Shown here piece after piece: positions 16,829 through 24,940 of a stretch of DNA of 64,000 nucleotides. Location of the stretch: contig NZ_JABLSJ010000014.1 in assembly GCF_013618635.1 (NCBI RefSeq), forward strand, positions 1-64,000, read 5' to 3'. The notes beneath the pieces are model-generated. The model made no database searches. It saw nothing but the letters and a program-made list of their open reading frames with translations, and was not told the origin of the DNA. Within the stretch, counting starts at the first letter, position 1; each line of letters opens with the position of its first letter. Source of the DNA: Thalassobacillus sp. CUG 92003 (GTDB taxonomy: Bacteria; Bacillota; Bacilli; Bacillales; Halobacillaceae). The translations under genes and the position numbers were made by a program.

Positions 16829-17698
16829 ATGGATCGCGATTATCGTCAAACAGAAGGGCAGCCAGGTCAACATCAGGCGGGCCAGCCTGGGTACGAGCGT
16901 CCCATGGACCCACAGCCTTTGCAGGCAGATGATGATTATCGGAGCGGCAATAAACTGAAGGGGAAAGTTGCTTTAATTACCGGCGGTGACAGTGGCATTG
17001 GTCGCTCTGTTGCTATTGGTTATGCAAAAGAAGGCGCGGACGTAGTGATTTCTTATTTGGAAGAACACGAAGATGCAGCCCTGACCAAAGAACAGGTTGA
17101 AGCTGAAGGGCGAAGAGCAGTGTTAATTAGTGGAGATGTGGGATATCCAGATGTGTGTAAGGATGTTGTTGAGAAAACCATCCAAGCATTTGGTAAGCTG
17201 GATATTTTGGTTAACAACGCAGCAGAACAGCATCCCACTGACGATATTATGAATATATCACCAGACCAACTGGAAAGTACGTTCCGCACGAATATTTATT
17301 CCATGTTTTATATGACTCAAGCCGCGATTCCGCATTTGGATCGGGGCAGTGCCATCATCAATACCGCATCGATTAATCCGTACACGGGAAATCCGGAGTT
17401 AGTTGATTACACTGCCACAAAAGGAGCAGTGGTCGCCTTTACACGCTCAATGGCACAGCAGTTGGTGGACCGCGGCATTCGCGTGAATGGTGTAGCTCCT
17501 GGCCCAATTTGGACACCACTTATACCAGCAACGTTTTCAGAGGAAAAGGTGGAAAAGTTCGGTACCAACACGCCTATGGGAAGGCCTGGTCAACCCGTGG
17601 AGCACATCGGAAGCTACGTCCTGTTAGCATCTGACGACTCCTCCTATATGACCGGTCAATTCATCCACATCAACGGCGGCCTCTTCACCTCAAGCTAG
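16829..17698 (+). CDS. SDR-family oxidoreductase (YdaD/YhxC-like)
   Basis: 289 residues: a hydrophilic Gln/Pro/Gly-rich N-terminal extension of about 42 residues, then a Rossmann domain with T-G-G-D-S-G-I-G at 51-58, N-N-A-A-E-Q, catalytic Ser in NTASI and Y-x-x-x-K in DYTATKGA, and the C-terminal M-T-G-Q-F-I-H-I-N-G-G. This architecture is that of the general-stress SDRs of Bacillus (YdaD, YhdF, YhxC). Cofactor and substrate unknown. RBS AAGGAGGAGA. Repeat R4 begins directly after its stop codon and may act as its terminator. Confidence 0.88.
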   Translation: MDRDYRQTEGQPGQHQAGQPGYERPMDPQPLQADDDYRSGNKLKGKVALITGGDSGIGRSVAIGYAKEGADVVISYLEEHEDAALTKEQVEAEGRRAVLISGDVGYPDVCKDVVEKTIQAFGKLDILVNNAAEQHPTDDIMNISPDQLESTFRTNIYSMFYMTQAAIPHLDRGSAIINTASINPYTGNPELVDYTATKGAVVAFTRSMAQQLVDRGIRVNGVAPGPIWTPLIPATFSEEKVEKFGTNTPMGRPGQPVEHIGSYVLLASDDSSYMTGQFIHINGGLFTSS

Positions 17699-17802
17699 GC
17701 GTACCTGGTACAAAAGACGATATTTCAAAAGAGCCGGGTGTTTCATGTTCGTACATGAAACACCCGGCTCTTTTCATTTTCCCTGATTTGTACCAGGTAC
17801 GC
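17699..17802. repeat. GTACCAGGTAC repeat, copy R4 (full palindromic unit)
   Basis: Begins GCGTACCTGGTAC and ends GTACCAGGTACGC. The centre is a long hairpin, AAAAGAGCCGGGTGTTTCATG against its complement, with a TTCGT-like loop. It starts the base after one gene's stop (17698) and ends three bases before the stop of the convergent gene (17806), filling the intergenic gap. Confidence 0.92.
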
Positions 17803-17805
17803 TAA

Positions 17806-18579
17806 TTATTCTTTATCAATATAGTGTGCGATTTTGGCGGTTGTTGAGCGTGGGAGGAACTTGCTCATGACGGCCGCACTCGTGTTAAGTGCTCCGGGAA
17901 CGACCACACGCTTTCCTTTGACGAAACCGAGGAAGCCGGCTTTGGCTACATCATCGGCGGTCATCTGACTTTTGGTTAGCTTCGTATTTTCTGCATTAGC
18001 TCGTTTAAAGAAATTCGTTTCGGTTGCGCCAGGACATAATGTGGTTACCGTTATGCCCGTGCCTTGCAGCTCTTCTACTAATGCTTCAGAGAAGGAGAGG
18101 ACGTAGGCTTTAGATGCATAATAAACGGCCATTTTCGGGCCTGGTTGGAAAGCAGCAGTGCTCGAGATATTCAGAATCCCTTTAGGAATATCAAACAAAG
18201 GGGCTTTCTTCATGTCAGGTAAGAAATAGTAAGTCAGTTCGGTCAATGCATTAATATTTACCTGAAGCATATCCTGTTGCTCTTTAAGATTAATTGAATC
18301 AAAATCCCCGTTCAGGCCGAAACCTGCGTTATTGACGAGTACTTCGACGGTTAGCTCATGGCGGTGCACCACATCATAAATGCGTTTAGCAGCCCCTTGT
18401 TTTGATAAATCTTCAACAATCACCGTGACGGGGTGGTCACCTAATTCATCTTGCAGCTCGCGCAATTTATCTTCTGAACGCGCTACAATGATGAGGTGGT
18501 AGCCAGCTTTAGCAAACAGGTGGGCAAATTCATACCCAATTCCTCCTGACGCCCCAGTAATTAAAGCAGTTGGTCTCAT
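17806..18579 (-). CDS. SDR-family NAD(P)-dependent oxidoreductase
   Basis: Classical short-chain dehydrogenase of 257 residues: T-G-A-S-G-G-I-G at the start, N-N-A-G-F-G, S-S-T-A-A-F and Y-Y-A-S-K-A (Tyr/Lys pair), P-G-A-T-E-T-N-F. The DltE/YqjQ-like group is the closest by eye. ATG at 18579 follows GAGAGGTG by eight bases; the GTG at 18588 lies within the ribosome site. Substrate unknown. No operon partner. Confidence 0.88.
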   Translation of the reverse strand: MRPTALITGASGGIGYEFAHLFAKAGYHLIIVARSEDKLRELQDELGDHPVTVIVEDLSKQGAAKRIYDVVHRHELTVEVLVNNAGFGLNGDFDSINLKEQQDMLQVNINALTELTYYFLPDMKKAPLFDIPKGILNISSTAAFQPGPKMAVYYASKAYVLSFSEALVEELQGTGITVTTLCPGATETNFFKRANAENTKLTKSQMTADDVAKAGFLGFVKGKRVVVPGALNTSAAVMSKFLPRSTTAKIAHYIDKE

Positions 18580-18649
18580 CTTATACACCTCTCAAATATA
18601 ACTATTGTAGACTCATTTAACCCCCATACCCGAAATGAATGAGGATTAA

Positions 18650-18752
18650 GCGTACCTGGTACCAAAACGCAATAATGAAAAGAGCCGGGTGTTCCATGTT
18701 CGTACATGGAACACCCGGCTCTTTTGGAAATATCGTTTTGGTACCAGGTACG
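18650..18752. repeat. GTACCAGGTAC repeat, copy R5 (full palindromic unit)
   Basis: Same architecture as R4: GCGTACCTGGTACC ... AAAAGAGCCGGGTGTTCCATG-loop-complement ... GGTACCAGGTACG. The hairpin carries compensating changes relative to R4 (TTTCATG/CATGAAA versus TTCCATG/CATGGAA), as expected if pairing is selected or the arms are copied together. Confidence 0.92.
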
Positions 18753-18773
18753 TTAACGGTACGCTAACTAGGA

Positions 18774-19547
18774 TCAGGCCATTTCTTTGGTGCGGAAGAC
18801 GAGGGTTGAGGCAATGAGCAGGATCACGATGGTGGCGAGTGATATGCTGGTTGCGGCCCAGAGCTCGCCTGGTACGCTGCCCTCGGCCAGCATGGTACTG
18901 AGGTGAGGGATCATCAGCCCTGGGCTCCACGTTAGAATGTGCGATAGAACGTTACTTACCATTGAAATTAAAATTACCACAGCTAAAGTCAGAAAACTGA
19001 CCATGCCGGGAGACCTGAACAAGGTGTTGAAAAATAAACTGAATGTGACGACTAATGCCAGCCAAACACCATAAAACAGAAACAATTGCATAAATTGACC
19101 GAACGCTACATCTCCGATTAATAGATTGGTATAATACCAGCTAGACAATAATCCGAGGAATAAAGAAACGGCCACGATCCCCAACGTGCCGGCCCACTTT
19201 GCTGAAATATAAGTATGATAATGGACAGGCTTAACGAGCACTAGTTCAGCCACGCCACTTTTTCGTTCGCCGGAGATTGTTCCCATAGACATTAAGACAA
19301 CAATCAACACACCAAGCATGTTGAATTGGGATAGACTCATAATCAGTACTTCTCCGGGTGGAGGGGTGGGGATGTCAACTGTCGCTCCTTCTGGGAGTCC
19401 GCCCATGGAGTCGAGGATTTCGGGCAGATAATACGTGGACAACGGATCAGTGACACCGAGGATAATAAAAACCAGCGGTACCCACACCCATTTAAAATTC
19501 CGCGCTGCTTCCAGATTCTCACGCTTGAAAATGGTCAGCCATTGCAT
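18774..19547 (-). CDS. yxlG: ABC-2 type permease, YxlG-like
   Basis: 257-residue integral membrane protein with about six hydrophobic segments and the G-E-R-K-S-G loop typical of ABC-2 exporters (NosY/YxlG group). It overlaps the ATPase gene upstream. The ATG at 19547 is nine bases from AAGGTGG; an ATG at 19553 is only three bases away, so the shorter form is preferred. With the ATPase and the PLDc_N-type protein it reproduces yxlE-yxlF-yxlG, the distal part of the B. subtilis sigY operon. Transported substrate unknown. Confidence 0.75.
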   Translation of the reverse strand: MQWLTIFKRENLEAARNFKWVWVPLVFIILGVTDPLSTYYLPEILDSMGGLPEGATVDIPTPPPGEVLIMSLSQFNMLGVLIVVLMSMGTISGERKSGVAELVLVKPVHYHTYISAKWAGTLGIVAVSLFLGLLSSWYYTNLLIGDVAFGQFMQLFLFYGVWLALVVTFSLFFNTLFRSPGMVSFLTLAVVILISMVSNVLSHILTWSPGLMIPHLSTMLAEGSVPGELWAATSISLATIVILLIASTLVFRTKEMA

Positions 19548-20451
19548 CGTCATTCACCACCTTCATAAATAAGTCTTCAAGCGATGTTCGTCCGACTTCG
19601 AACTGGGTAACAGGCCATTTATTCAAAAATGCCCGTTCCAAAATCGCTTCTCTAGCTTGTTCTAAATCTTTAACCCATAAAGTCAGTCCATCTTTTTCAC
19701 GTAATACTGATTCCACAACTTCCAGGCCTTCTAAATCAGCCACATAAGCATCGGGTTCAGTTTGAAAGTGCAGCGAAATTTTATCTATACGGTGTTTATC
19801 CCGTACGGATTGAAGCGTACCGGATTCAATGATTTTGCCACGATGCATTAATAAAAGCTCATCACTCACATCTTCAGCATCCTTAAGAATATGGGTGGAA
19901 AATAATAGCGTCGTTTCCTGTTTCAGTTCTTTCATCAAATTCAATACCTCTCTTCGCCCGATAGGATCGAGCGAGGACACAGGCTCATCAAGCATCAACA
20001 GTTTGGGTTTATGAATCATCGCCTGGGCGATGCCAAGCCGTTGCTTCATGCCGCCCGAATATTTACCGATTCGCTGATTTTTCACCTCAAGTATGCCGAC
20101 CCGTTTCATGAGTGCTTCGGCCTGCTCACTCGCTTCTTTTTTACTCAGATGAGCCAGCTGCCCGACGTATACAAGAAATTCCTTGCCATTCATCCAGTTA
20201 TGAAATTGAGGATGCTGAGGCAAATAGCCGATTTGTGCTCGAATATCATGATCAGGAAAATCTTCAAAAGCGATACGGCCCGAAGTAGGCGTGATCAGGC
20301 CTGCGAGCATGCGGAGTGTGGTCGTTTTGCCCGCCCCATTCGGTCCTAACAGCGCAACACAGCTTCCTTTTTGAATATCGAAATGAAGGCGATCCACCAC
20401 GGGCGACTTCTCGTATGTTTTCGTTAAATCGTGAACGGTTAAGATCGTCAT
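19519..20451 (-). CDS. yxlF: ABC transporter ATP-binding protein, YxlF-like
   Basis: 310-residue ATPase: Walker A G-P-N-G-A-G-K-T-T at about 36-44, signature Y-S-G-G-M-K-Q-R, Walker B L-L-M-L-D-E-P, switch His in FSTHIL. A ~90-residue C-terminal extension follows the ATPase core, as in exporters with ABC-2 permeases. Overlaps yxlE at the start (ATGA-type junction) and the permease gene at its end by about 29 bp, so the three are translated together. Confidence 0.85.
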   Translation of the reverse strand: MTILTVHDLTKTYEKSPVVDRLHFDIQKGSCVALLGPNGAGKTTTLRMLAGLITPTSGRIAFEDFPDHDIRAQIGYLPQHPQFHNWMNGKEFLVYVGQLAHLSKKEASEQAEALMKRVGILEVKNQRIGKYSGGMKQRLGIAQAMIHKPKLLMLDEPVSSLDPIGRREVLNLMKELKQETTLLFSTHILKDAEDVSDELLLMHRGKIIESGTLQSVRDKHRIDKISLHFQTEPDAYVADLEGLEVVESVLREKDGLTLWVKDLEQAREAILERAFLNKWPVTQFEVGRTSLEDLFMKVVNDDAMADHFQA

Positions 20452-20645
20452 CCATCACCTCTCCTTCCTACGATAAAATAAGCGACAGGCCCAATTGTAT
20501 TGATGATTAAAATAATCAGGATCCAAAGCCACTTTGGTCCATAAGTGGTATTGGTACGGGAAAGACTGATGAGTGCAACAATCTTTAGAATGAGCTCGAT
20601 GACAATTAATGGGGCAATGATTCCCCACTCGATCGTTTCAAACAT
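20448..20645 (-). CDS. yxlE: Small PLDc_N-type membrane protein, YxlE-like
   Basis: 65 residues, two hydrophobic helices separated by S-R-T-N-T-T-Y-G-P-K-W-L-W, the pattern of the PLDc_N (phospholipase D-nuclease N-terminal) domain. In B. subtilis YxlE sits directly before YxlF and YxlG and dampens SigY activity. Here no sigY, yxlC or yxlD is present upstream, so a role as an accessory subunit of the transporter is as likely. ATG at 20645 is eight bases after AAGGAG. Confidence 0.75.
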   Translation of the reverse strand: MFETIEWGIIAPLIVIELILKIVALISLSRTNTTYGPKWLWILIILIINTIGPVAYFIVGRRGDG

Positions 20646-20737
20646 GGCAGACACTCCTTCAATAAAAGTTGTAGTATGATTACGTTTATCAGGGTGAAAA
20701 GATTCAATAAAACGAAAAAATTGTCAGATACCTTTGG

Positions 20738-20766
20738 TTGACATGGGGGAGCTGGTTCTATAAACT
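20738..20766 (+). promoter_or_regulatory. Promoter of the trp operon
   Basis: Consensus -35 TTGACA at 20738-20743. With 17-bp spacing the -10 is TAAACT (20761-20766); TATAAA at 20759-20764 would give 15 bp. Transcription would start near 20773, just before the TRAP site. Confidence 0.7.
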
Positions 20767-20778
20767 AATGGGCAAGAT

Positions 20779-20853
20779 TAGTTTCAGAGATTAGCAGAGA
20801 TTTAGAGAATGAGAAGAGCCAGAGTTGAGGCAGGATGAGCGGAGCCGAGTGAG
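20779..20853 (+). promoter_or_regulatory. TRAP-binding site of the trp leader
   Basis: Thirteen (G/U)AG triplets at 20779, 20787, 20792, 20797, 20803, 20811, 20816, 20822, 20827, 20837, 20842, 20847 and 20851. The eleven from 20787 to 20847 have mostly 2-3 base spacers and would wrap the 11-subunit TRAP ring. Two segments of the site, GAGAATGAG (20805-20813) and TTGAGG (20825-20830), are exactly complementary to CTCATTCTC (20942-20950) and CCTCAA (20933-20938). This forms the antiterminator, which TRAP binding would prevent. Confidence 0.9.
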
Positions 20854-20941
20854 CCTGGGGTTAACAAGGGAGAGCCTTGTATTATCGCCTAAGCCAATTC
20901 CCACATTAAATTCATCCACTTTTATGCGTTTTCCTCAACCT

Positions 20942-20981
20942 CTCATTCTCCATAACTACTATGGAGAGGTGAGTCTTTTTT
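20942..20981 (+). terminator. trp attenuator terminator overlapping the trpE ribosome site
   Basis: CTCA (20942-20945) and CTCCATA (20948-20954) pair with TATGGAG (20960-20966) and TGAG (20970-20973), followed by C and six T (20976-20981). The only ribosome site for trpE, GGAGAGGTGAG (20963-20973), forms the 3' arm, and the TTG start at 20980 lies in the last bases of the T-run. Confidence 0.88.
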
Positions 20982-22527
20982 GCGTACCTTAAATTCTTTT
21001 CTGCACCAGGCAGAAACCTACCACACACTTCCAATAAGCGATACTTTTTATGCGGATACACTGACACCGATTCAAATGTTTCAGGCTGTTCAGGATGAGG
21101 CTGTTTACATGCTTGAAAGCCAGGATCCGGAATCCCCATGGGCAAACTATTCCTTTATCGGTCTTGATCCTATGGTTGAAATCAAACAAGCCTCAGAACA
21201 GTTTGTGATTCGGGATACCCAAAACGGTCACGTTCAGTACGCGCCTTCTCTTAAGCGCGCATTTGACCTGACGCTGCATGATCTGAATGTTGAACAGCCT
21301 GATATTCCTTTACCCTTTCGAGGCGGAGCTGTCGGGTATATGGGTTACGATGCGATTTCCGATTTCGAGCCGATTCCAAAAGCAGTTCCTGATCATGTGA
21401 ATGTGTCGAACTATCATTTGGTATTTTGCCAAAGCTTGATTGCGTATAATCATAAATCAAAAGAAACAACATTTATTCATTTTGCCCACTTGCCGTCTTC
21501 TTCTGATGACGAGGAAAAGGCATGGCATTATCACCAGGCCAGTTCACGTATTCAGCAATTACGTGATAAATTGATGAATAATTTCACCGGCCACGATCTC
21601 ATGATCAATCAACAACACGAGACAGGCGATACTTTGCAGCTGTCAAGCAATTACGAGCATCAGAAATTCCTGAGTGATGTTGAGCGCATTAAAGAATATA
21701 TCAAAGCGGGGGATATATTCCAGGCGGTCTTATCTCAGCGTTTTGAAGTGACGAGTCAATTGTCGGGTTTTCAACTGTACCGTGTTTTGCGGAAGGTGAA
21801 TCCTTCTCCTTATATGTTTTACTTGAATTTTGATGATGTAGAAGTTATCGGCAGCTCGCCTGAACGATTGTTGGAAGTTCAAAATCAGAAGCTTGAGATT
21901 CATCCCATAGCGGGAACCCGTAAACGAGGCGCTACAGTTGAAGAAGATGAAGCGTTAGCCAAGGACTTGTTAGACGATGAAAAAGAACAGGCCGAACACC
22001 GGATGTTGGTCGACCTAGCACGCAATGATGTCGGAAGAGTGGCCGAATTCGGCTCTGTGGCTGTGCCGGAATACATGGTAATCGGACGTTTTACCAGTGT
22101 CATGCACATTATCAGCAAAGTGACGGGAACTCTTCGGAGCGATGTTCATCCGATTGACGCGTTATATGCAGCATTTCCAGCCGGTACGTTATCAGGCGCG
22201 CCTAAAGTAAGGGCAATGCAGATATTGCGGGAACTTGAACCGACGCCGCGTCATTTGTACGGAGGAGGAATCTTATATTTAGGGTTTGATGGCAATATTG
22301 ACTCGTGCATTACGATCCGGACGATGACACGTATCAAGGATAAAATATATATTCAGGCAGGGGCGGGCGTTGTGGCCGACTCTGACCCTGAGAGTGAGTA
22401 TCAGGAAACGTTAAATAAAGCAAGCGCACTAAAACGTACGATTGAGTTAGCTGAGGAGATTTTTGAGCCGAGCAGAGAAGGAGTGGAGACGAGTGAAAAC
22501 ACTATTAGAACAGATCGTAGCAGGTAA
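20980..22527 (+). CDS. trpE: Anthranilate synthase component I
   Basis: Converts chorismate to anthranilate with ammonia delivered by the glutaminase TrpG. 515 residues, the B. subtilis size. D-T-L-T-P-I-Q-M near the N terminus, the Trp-feedback L-L-E-S element, I-A-G-T-R-K-R-G, D-L-A-R-N-D-V-G-R-V and the C-terminal catalytic A-G-A-G-V-V-A-D-S are all present. The TTG at 20980 is the only plausible start: the alignable N terminus begins there and the next in-frame Met is about residue 29. First gene of trpEDCFBA-G, overlapping trpD by 35 bp. Confidence 0.97.
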   Translation: MRTLNSFLHQAETYHTLPISDTFYADTLTPIQMFQAVQDEAVYMLESQDPESPWANYSFIGLDPMVEIKQASEQFVIRDTQNGHVQYAPSLKRAFDLTLHDLNVEQPDIPLPFRGGAVGYMGYDAISDFEPIPKAVPDHVNVSNYHLVFCQSLIAYNHKSKETTFIHFAHLPSSSDDEEKAWHYHQASSRIQQLRDKLMNNFTGHDLMINQQHETGDTLQLSSNYEHQKFLSDVERIKEYIKAGDIFQAVLSQRFEVTSQLSGFQLYRVLRKVNPSPYMFYLNFDDVEVIGSSPERLLEVQNQKLEIHPIAGTRKRGATVEEDEALAKDLLDDEKEQAEHRMLVDLARNDVGRVAEFGSVAVPEYMVIGRFTSVMHIISKVTGTLRSDVHPIDALYAAFPAGTLSGAPKVRAMQILRELEPTPRHLYGGGILYLGFDGNIDSCITIRTMTRIKDKIYIQAGAGVVADSDPESEYQETLNKASALKRTIELAEEIFEPSREGVETSENTIRTDRSR

Positions 22528-23518
22528 AACATTAAACGAACAGGATGCTTTTCAAACGATGGATCAAATCATGAAAGGGGCCGTTTCAACAGGGCAGTTG
22601 ATGAGCATGTTAAGCGTCCTCAGTTTTCGAGGTGAAACAGTCGAGGAGTTGACTGGATTTGCCAGGGCGATGCGGGAGAATATGACGAAATTGTCGGTTG
22701 AAGACGACGAGGCCCTGATCGATACATGCGGAACAGGAGGAGATGGCAGTTCGACCTTCAATGTGTCCACAGCTGTCTCGCTCGTTTTAGCCGCGATGGA
22801 CGTCAAGGTGGCGAAACATGGCAATCGCAAAGTCTCCTCTAAAAGTGGGAGTGCTGATGTGCTTGAATCGTTAGGTTTGCCAATTGAAACGACACCTGAA
22901 GAAGGAAGGCAAGCATTGCAGCACAAGGGAATGACCTTCTTATTTGCCCCGAATTACCATCAGGCTATGAGGCATGCGGTACCGGCGCGAAAAGAACTGG
23001 GATTCCGAACGGTTTTCAATCTGCTCGGGCCAATGGCCAACCCTGCCAACGCTAAGCGGCAGCTCATTGGTATTTATGACACAACACTCGGGGAAAAAAT
23101 GGCTGAAGCCCTTCATGCCCTTGGTTCCAAGCATGTGTTGCTCGTAACCGGAAAAGATGGACTGGATGAGATCACCATAACGGGTGAAAGCGATATTGTG
23201 GAATTGCGGCACGGTGCTGTTAATCGGTTTTCCATCAAGCCAGAAGATGTCGGTTTAAACACCGGCAAACTTGAAGATATTCAAATCAACCGTCCTGAAG
23301 AGAGTGCAGACATTATTCGTGATATCATATATGATGAGGCCAATGAAAGCGCCAAAAACATCGTGCTGATGAATGCTGCTGCCGGCCTGTATATTGCGGG
23401 CAAAACGCCGGACTTAAGAAGCGGTGTTCAGCAGTTGACAGAGGCTGTTGAGAGCGGCCGAGTCCGCGATTATTTTGAAGCGATCACTGAAGTAAAGGGG
23501 AACCGCCGATATGCTTGA
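22493..23518 (+). CDS. trpD: Anthranilate phosphoribosyltransferase
   Basis: Transfers phosphoribosyl from PRPP to anthranilate. 341 residues. D-T-C-G-T-G-G-D-G (PRPP/Mg loop), K-H-G-N-R-x-V-S-S-K-S-G and G-P-M-A-N-P are conserved. GTG at 22493 is chosen because AAGGAG lies upstream and the protein then starts like its relatives (K-T-L-L-E-Q-I-V-A-G-K-T-L). It overlaps the end of trpE and the start of trpC, indicating coupled translation. Confidence 0.96.
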   Translation: MKTLLEQIVAGKTLNEQDAFQTMDQIMKGAVSTGQLMSMLSVLSFRGETVEELTGFARAMRENMTKLSVEDDEALIDTCGTGGDGSSTFNVSTAVSLVLAAMDVKVAKHGNRKVSSKSGSADVLESLGLPIETTPEEGRQALQHKGMTFLFAPNYHQAMRHAVPARKELGFRTVFNLLGPMANPANAKRQLIGIYDTTLGEKMAEALHALGSKHVLLVTGKDGLDEITITGESDIVELRHGAVNRFSIKPEDVGLNTGKLEDIQINRPEESADIIRDIIYDEANESAKNIVLMNAAAGLYIAGKTPDLRSGVQQLTEAVESGRVRDYFEAITEVKGNRRYA

Positions 23519-24281
23519 GACGATTCTAGCTACAAAAAGACAGGAAATTAAACTTCTCGGATTACCTGAAGCGCAGGAAGTCCACCATTATTCATTATAT
23601 GATGCGTTAAAATCTGCAGAGTCATCACCTTTTTTAACCGGTTTGATTGCGGAAGTCAAGAAAGCTTCGCCATCGAAGGGAATCATCCGGGACGACTTTA
23701 ACCCGGTTATCATTGCAAAAGAGTATGAAAAAGCTGGTGCTCAGGCGATTTCTGTTCTCACAGACCAGCATTTCTTTCAGGGACACCGCGATTTCTTGCG
23801 TGATATCAAACAAACCGTTCAAATCCCAGTGCTACGAAAGGACTTCATCATTGATCCAATGCAAATCGAGGAGAGTGCCAGACTGGGTGCAGACGCCATC
23901 CTGTTGATTGGTGAAGCGTTGGAAGCCAAACAGCTTCATGAATTCTATCAGATGGCGGAAGGATTTGGGATGGAAGCATTGGTAGAAGTACATGCCGGAT
24001 CTACGTTGCAGGCGATTTTAAACGAGTTCACTCCGCGGATTGTCGGCATCAATAATCGGGATTTAACCACATTTGAGACCAGCCTGGATCAAACGGACAA
24101 AATAAGCGGACGCGTACCGAAGGATAGCCTGATCGTTTCAGAGAGTGGCATTTCCTATTATGAAGATATTAAACAAGTCCGCGAATTTGGTGCCGATGCT
24201 GTGCTGGTTGGTGAATCATTAATGAAACAAGAGAGCGTCAAGGATGGCGTTTCGTTACTTATGGGGGGTGTGCGTCCATGA
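23511..24281 (+). CDS. trpC: Indole-3-glycerol-phosphate synthase
   Basis: TIM-barrel enzyme that closes the indole ring. 256 residues; the signature A-E-V-K-K-A-S-P-S-K-G carries the catalytic Lys, followed by L-R-K-D-F-I-I-D, G-I-N-N-R-D-L-T-T and V-S-E-S-G-I. Overlaps trpD by 8 bp and trpF by 4 bp (ATGA). Confidence 0.97.
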   Translation: MLETILATKRQEIKLLGLPEAQEVHHYSLYDALKSAESSPFLTGLIAEVKKASPSKGIIRDDFNPVIIAKEYEKAGAQAISVLTDQHFFQGHRDFLRDIKQTVQIPVLRKDFIIDPMQIEESARLGADAILLIGEALEAKQLHEFYQMAEGFGMEALVEVHAGSTLQAILNEFTPRIVGINNRDLTTFETSLDQTDKISGRVPKDSLIVSESGISYYEDIKQVREFGADAVLVGESLMKQESVKDGVSLLMGGVRP

Positions 24282-24940
24282 ATCAGCCGCTGCTCAAACT
24301 ATGTGGGAATCGCTCTGAACAAGACGTAATCGAAAGTGCAGCTTCGAACGCGACCCACCTTGGATTTATTTTTGTTCAAGGCACGAAACGTTATGTCTAT
24401 CCTGAGCAGGTAAAAAGATGGATCAACGCCACTGAGCCACGCCAGCAATTAGTTGGTGTGTTCATTGAGCCGACCATCGAACAACTGGAGGTTGTGCTTG
24501 AATTCGTTCCGCTTGATATTATCCAGCTTCATGGCAATGAGACAGTTTCAGAGGTTTTGAAAATCAAGGAAAACTTCAATTTACCTGTATGGAAAGTGGT
24601 TCATCATAGCAAGCACGGCCTGGATTATATGAATCTATTTCACGGTGCTGTAGATGGCTACGTGATTGATTCCAAGGTTAAAGGAGCTTATGGCGGTACG
24701 GGCGTAAGTTTTGACTGGGAAGCGATCCAAGACTATCAGATAGAGGCAAAGAAGCAGGGAGTCCCGTGTTTGACTGCTGGCGGAATCACACCGGAAAATG
24801 TGCATGAATTACTCAGCTATCACCCACGAGGGATTGATATATCAAGCGGTACGGAAACGGAAGAACGCAAGGATCCAAAAAAAATTAAGGCAATTATGGA
24901 AGAGGTGGAGCAGTATGACACAAGTTTATCCAGACGCTAA
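24278..24940 (+). CDS. trpF: Phosphoribosylanthranilate isomerase
   Basis: Amadori isomerase, 220 residues, TIM barrel. L-K-L-C-G-N-R has the catalytic Cys (usually K-I-C-G-I/N), Q-L-H-G-N-E and the C-terminal [11 protein letters not shown] and G-I-D-I-S-S-G-T-E phosphate-binding loops are intact. Overlaps trpB by 26 bp. Confidence 0.95.
   Translation: MNQPLLKLCGNRSEQDVIESAASNATHLGFIFVQGTKRYVYPEQVKRWINATEPRQQLVGVFIEPTIEQLEVVLEFVPLDIIQLHGNETVSEVLKIKENFNLPVWKVVHHSKHGLDYMNLFHGAVDGYVIDSKVKGAYGGTGVSFDWEAIQDYQIEAKKQGVPCLTAGGITPENVHELLSYHPRGIDISSGTETEERKDPKKIKAIMEEVEQYDTSLSRR

Noticed and set aside
17699-17802. Repeat R4 as a phage or integron attachment site
   Set aside because: No integrase, cassette array or target duplication is nearby, and half units occur in plain leaders.
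20448-20645. A nuclease role for the PLDc_N-type protein
   Set aside because: Only the N-terminal membrane segment type is present; there is no HKD catalytic motif.
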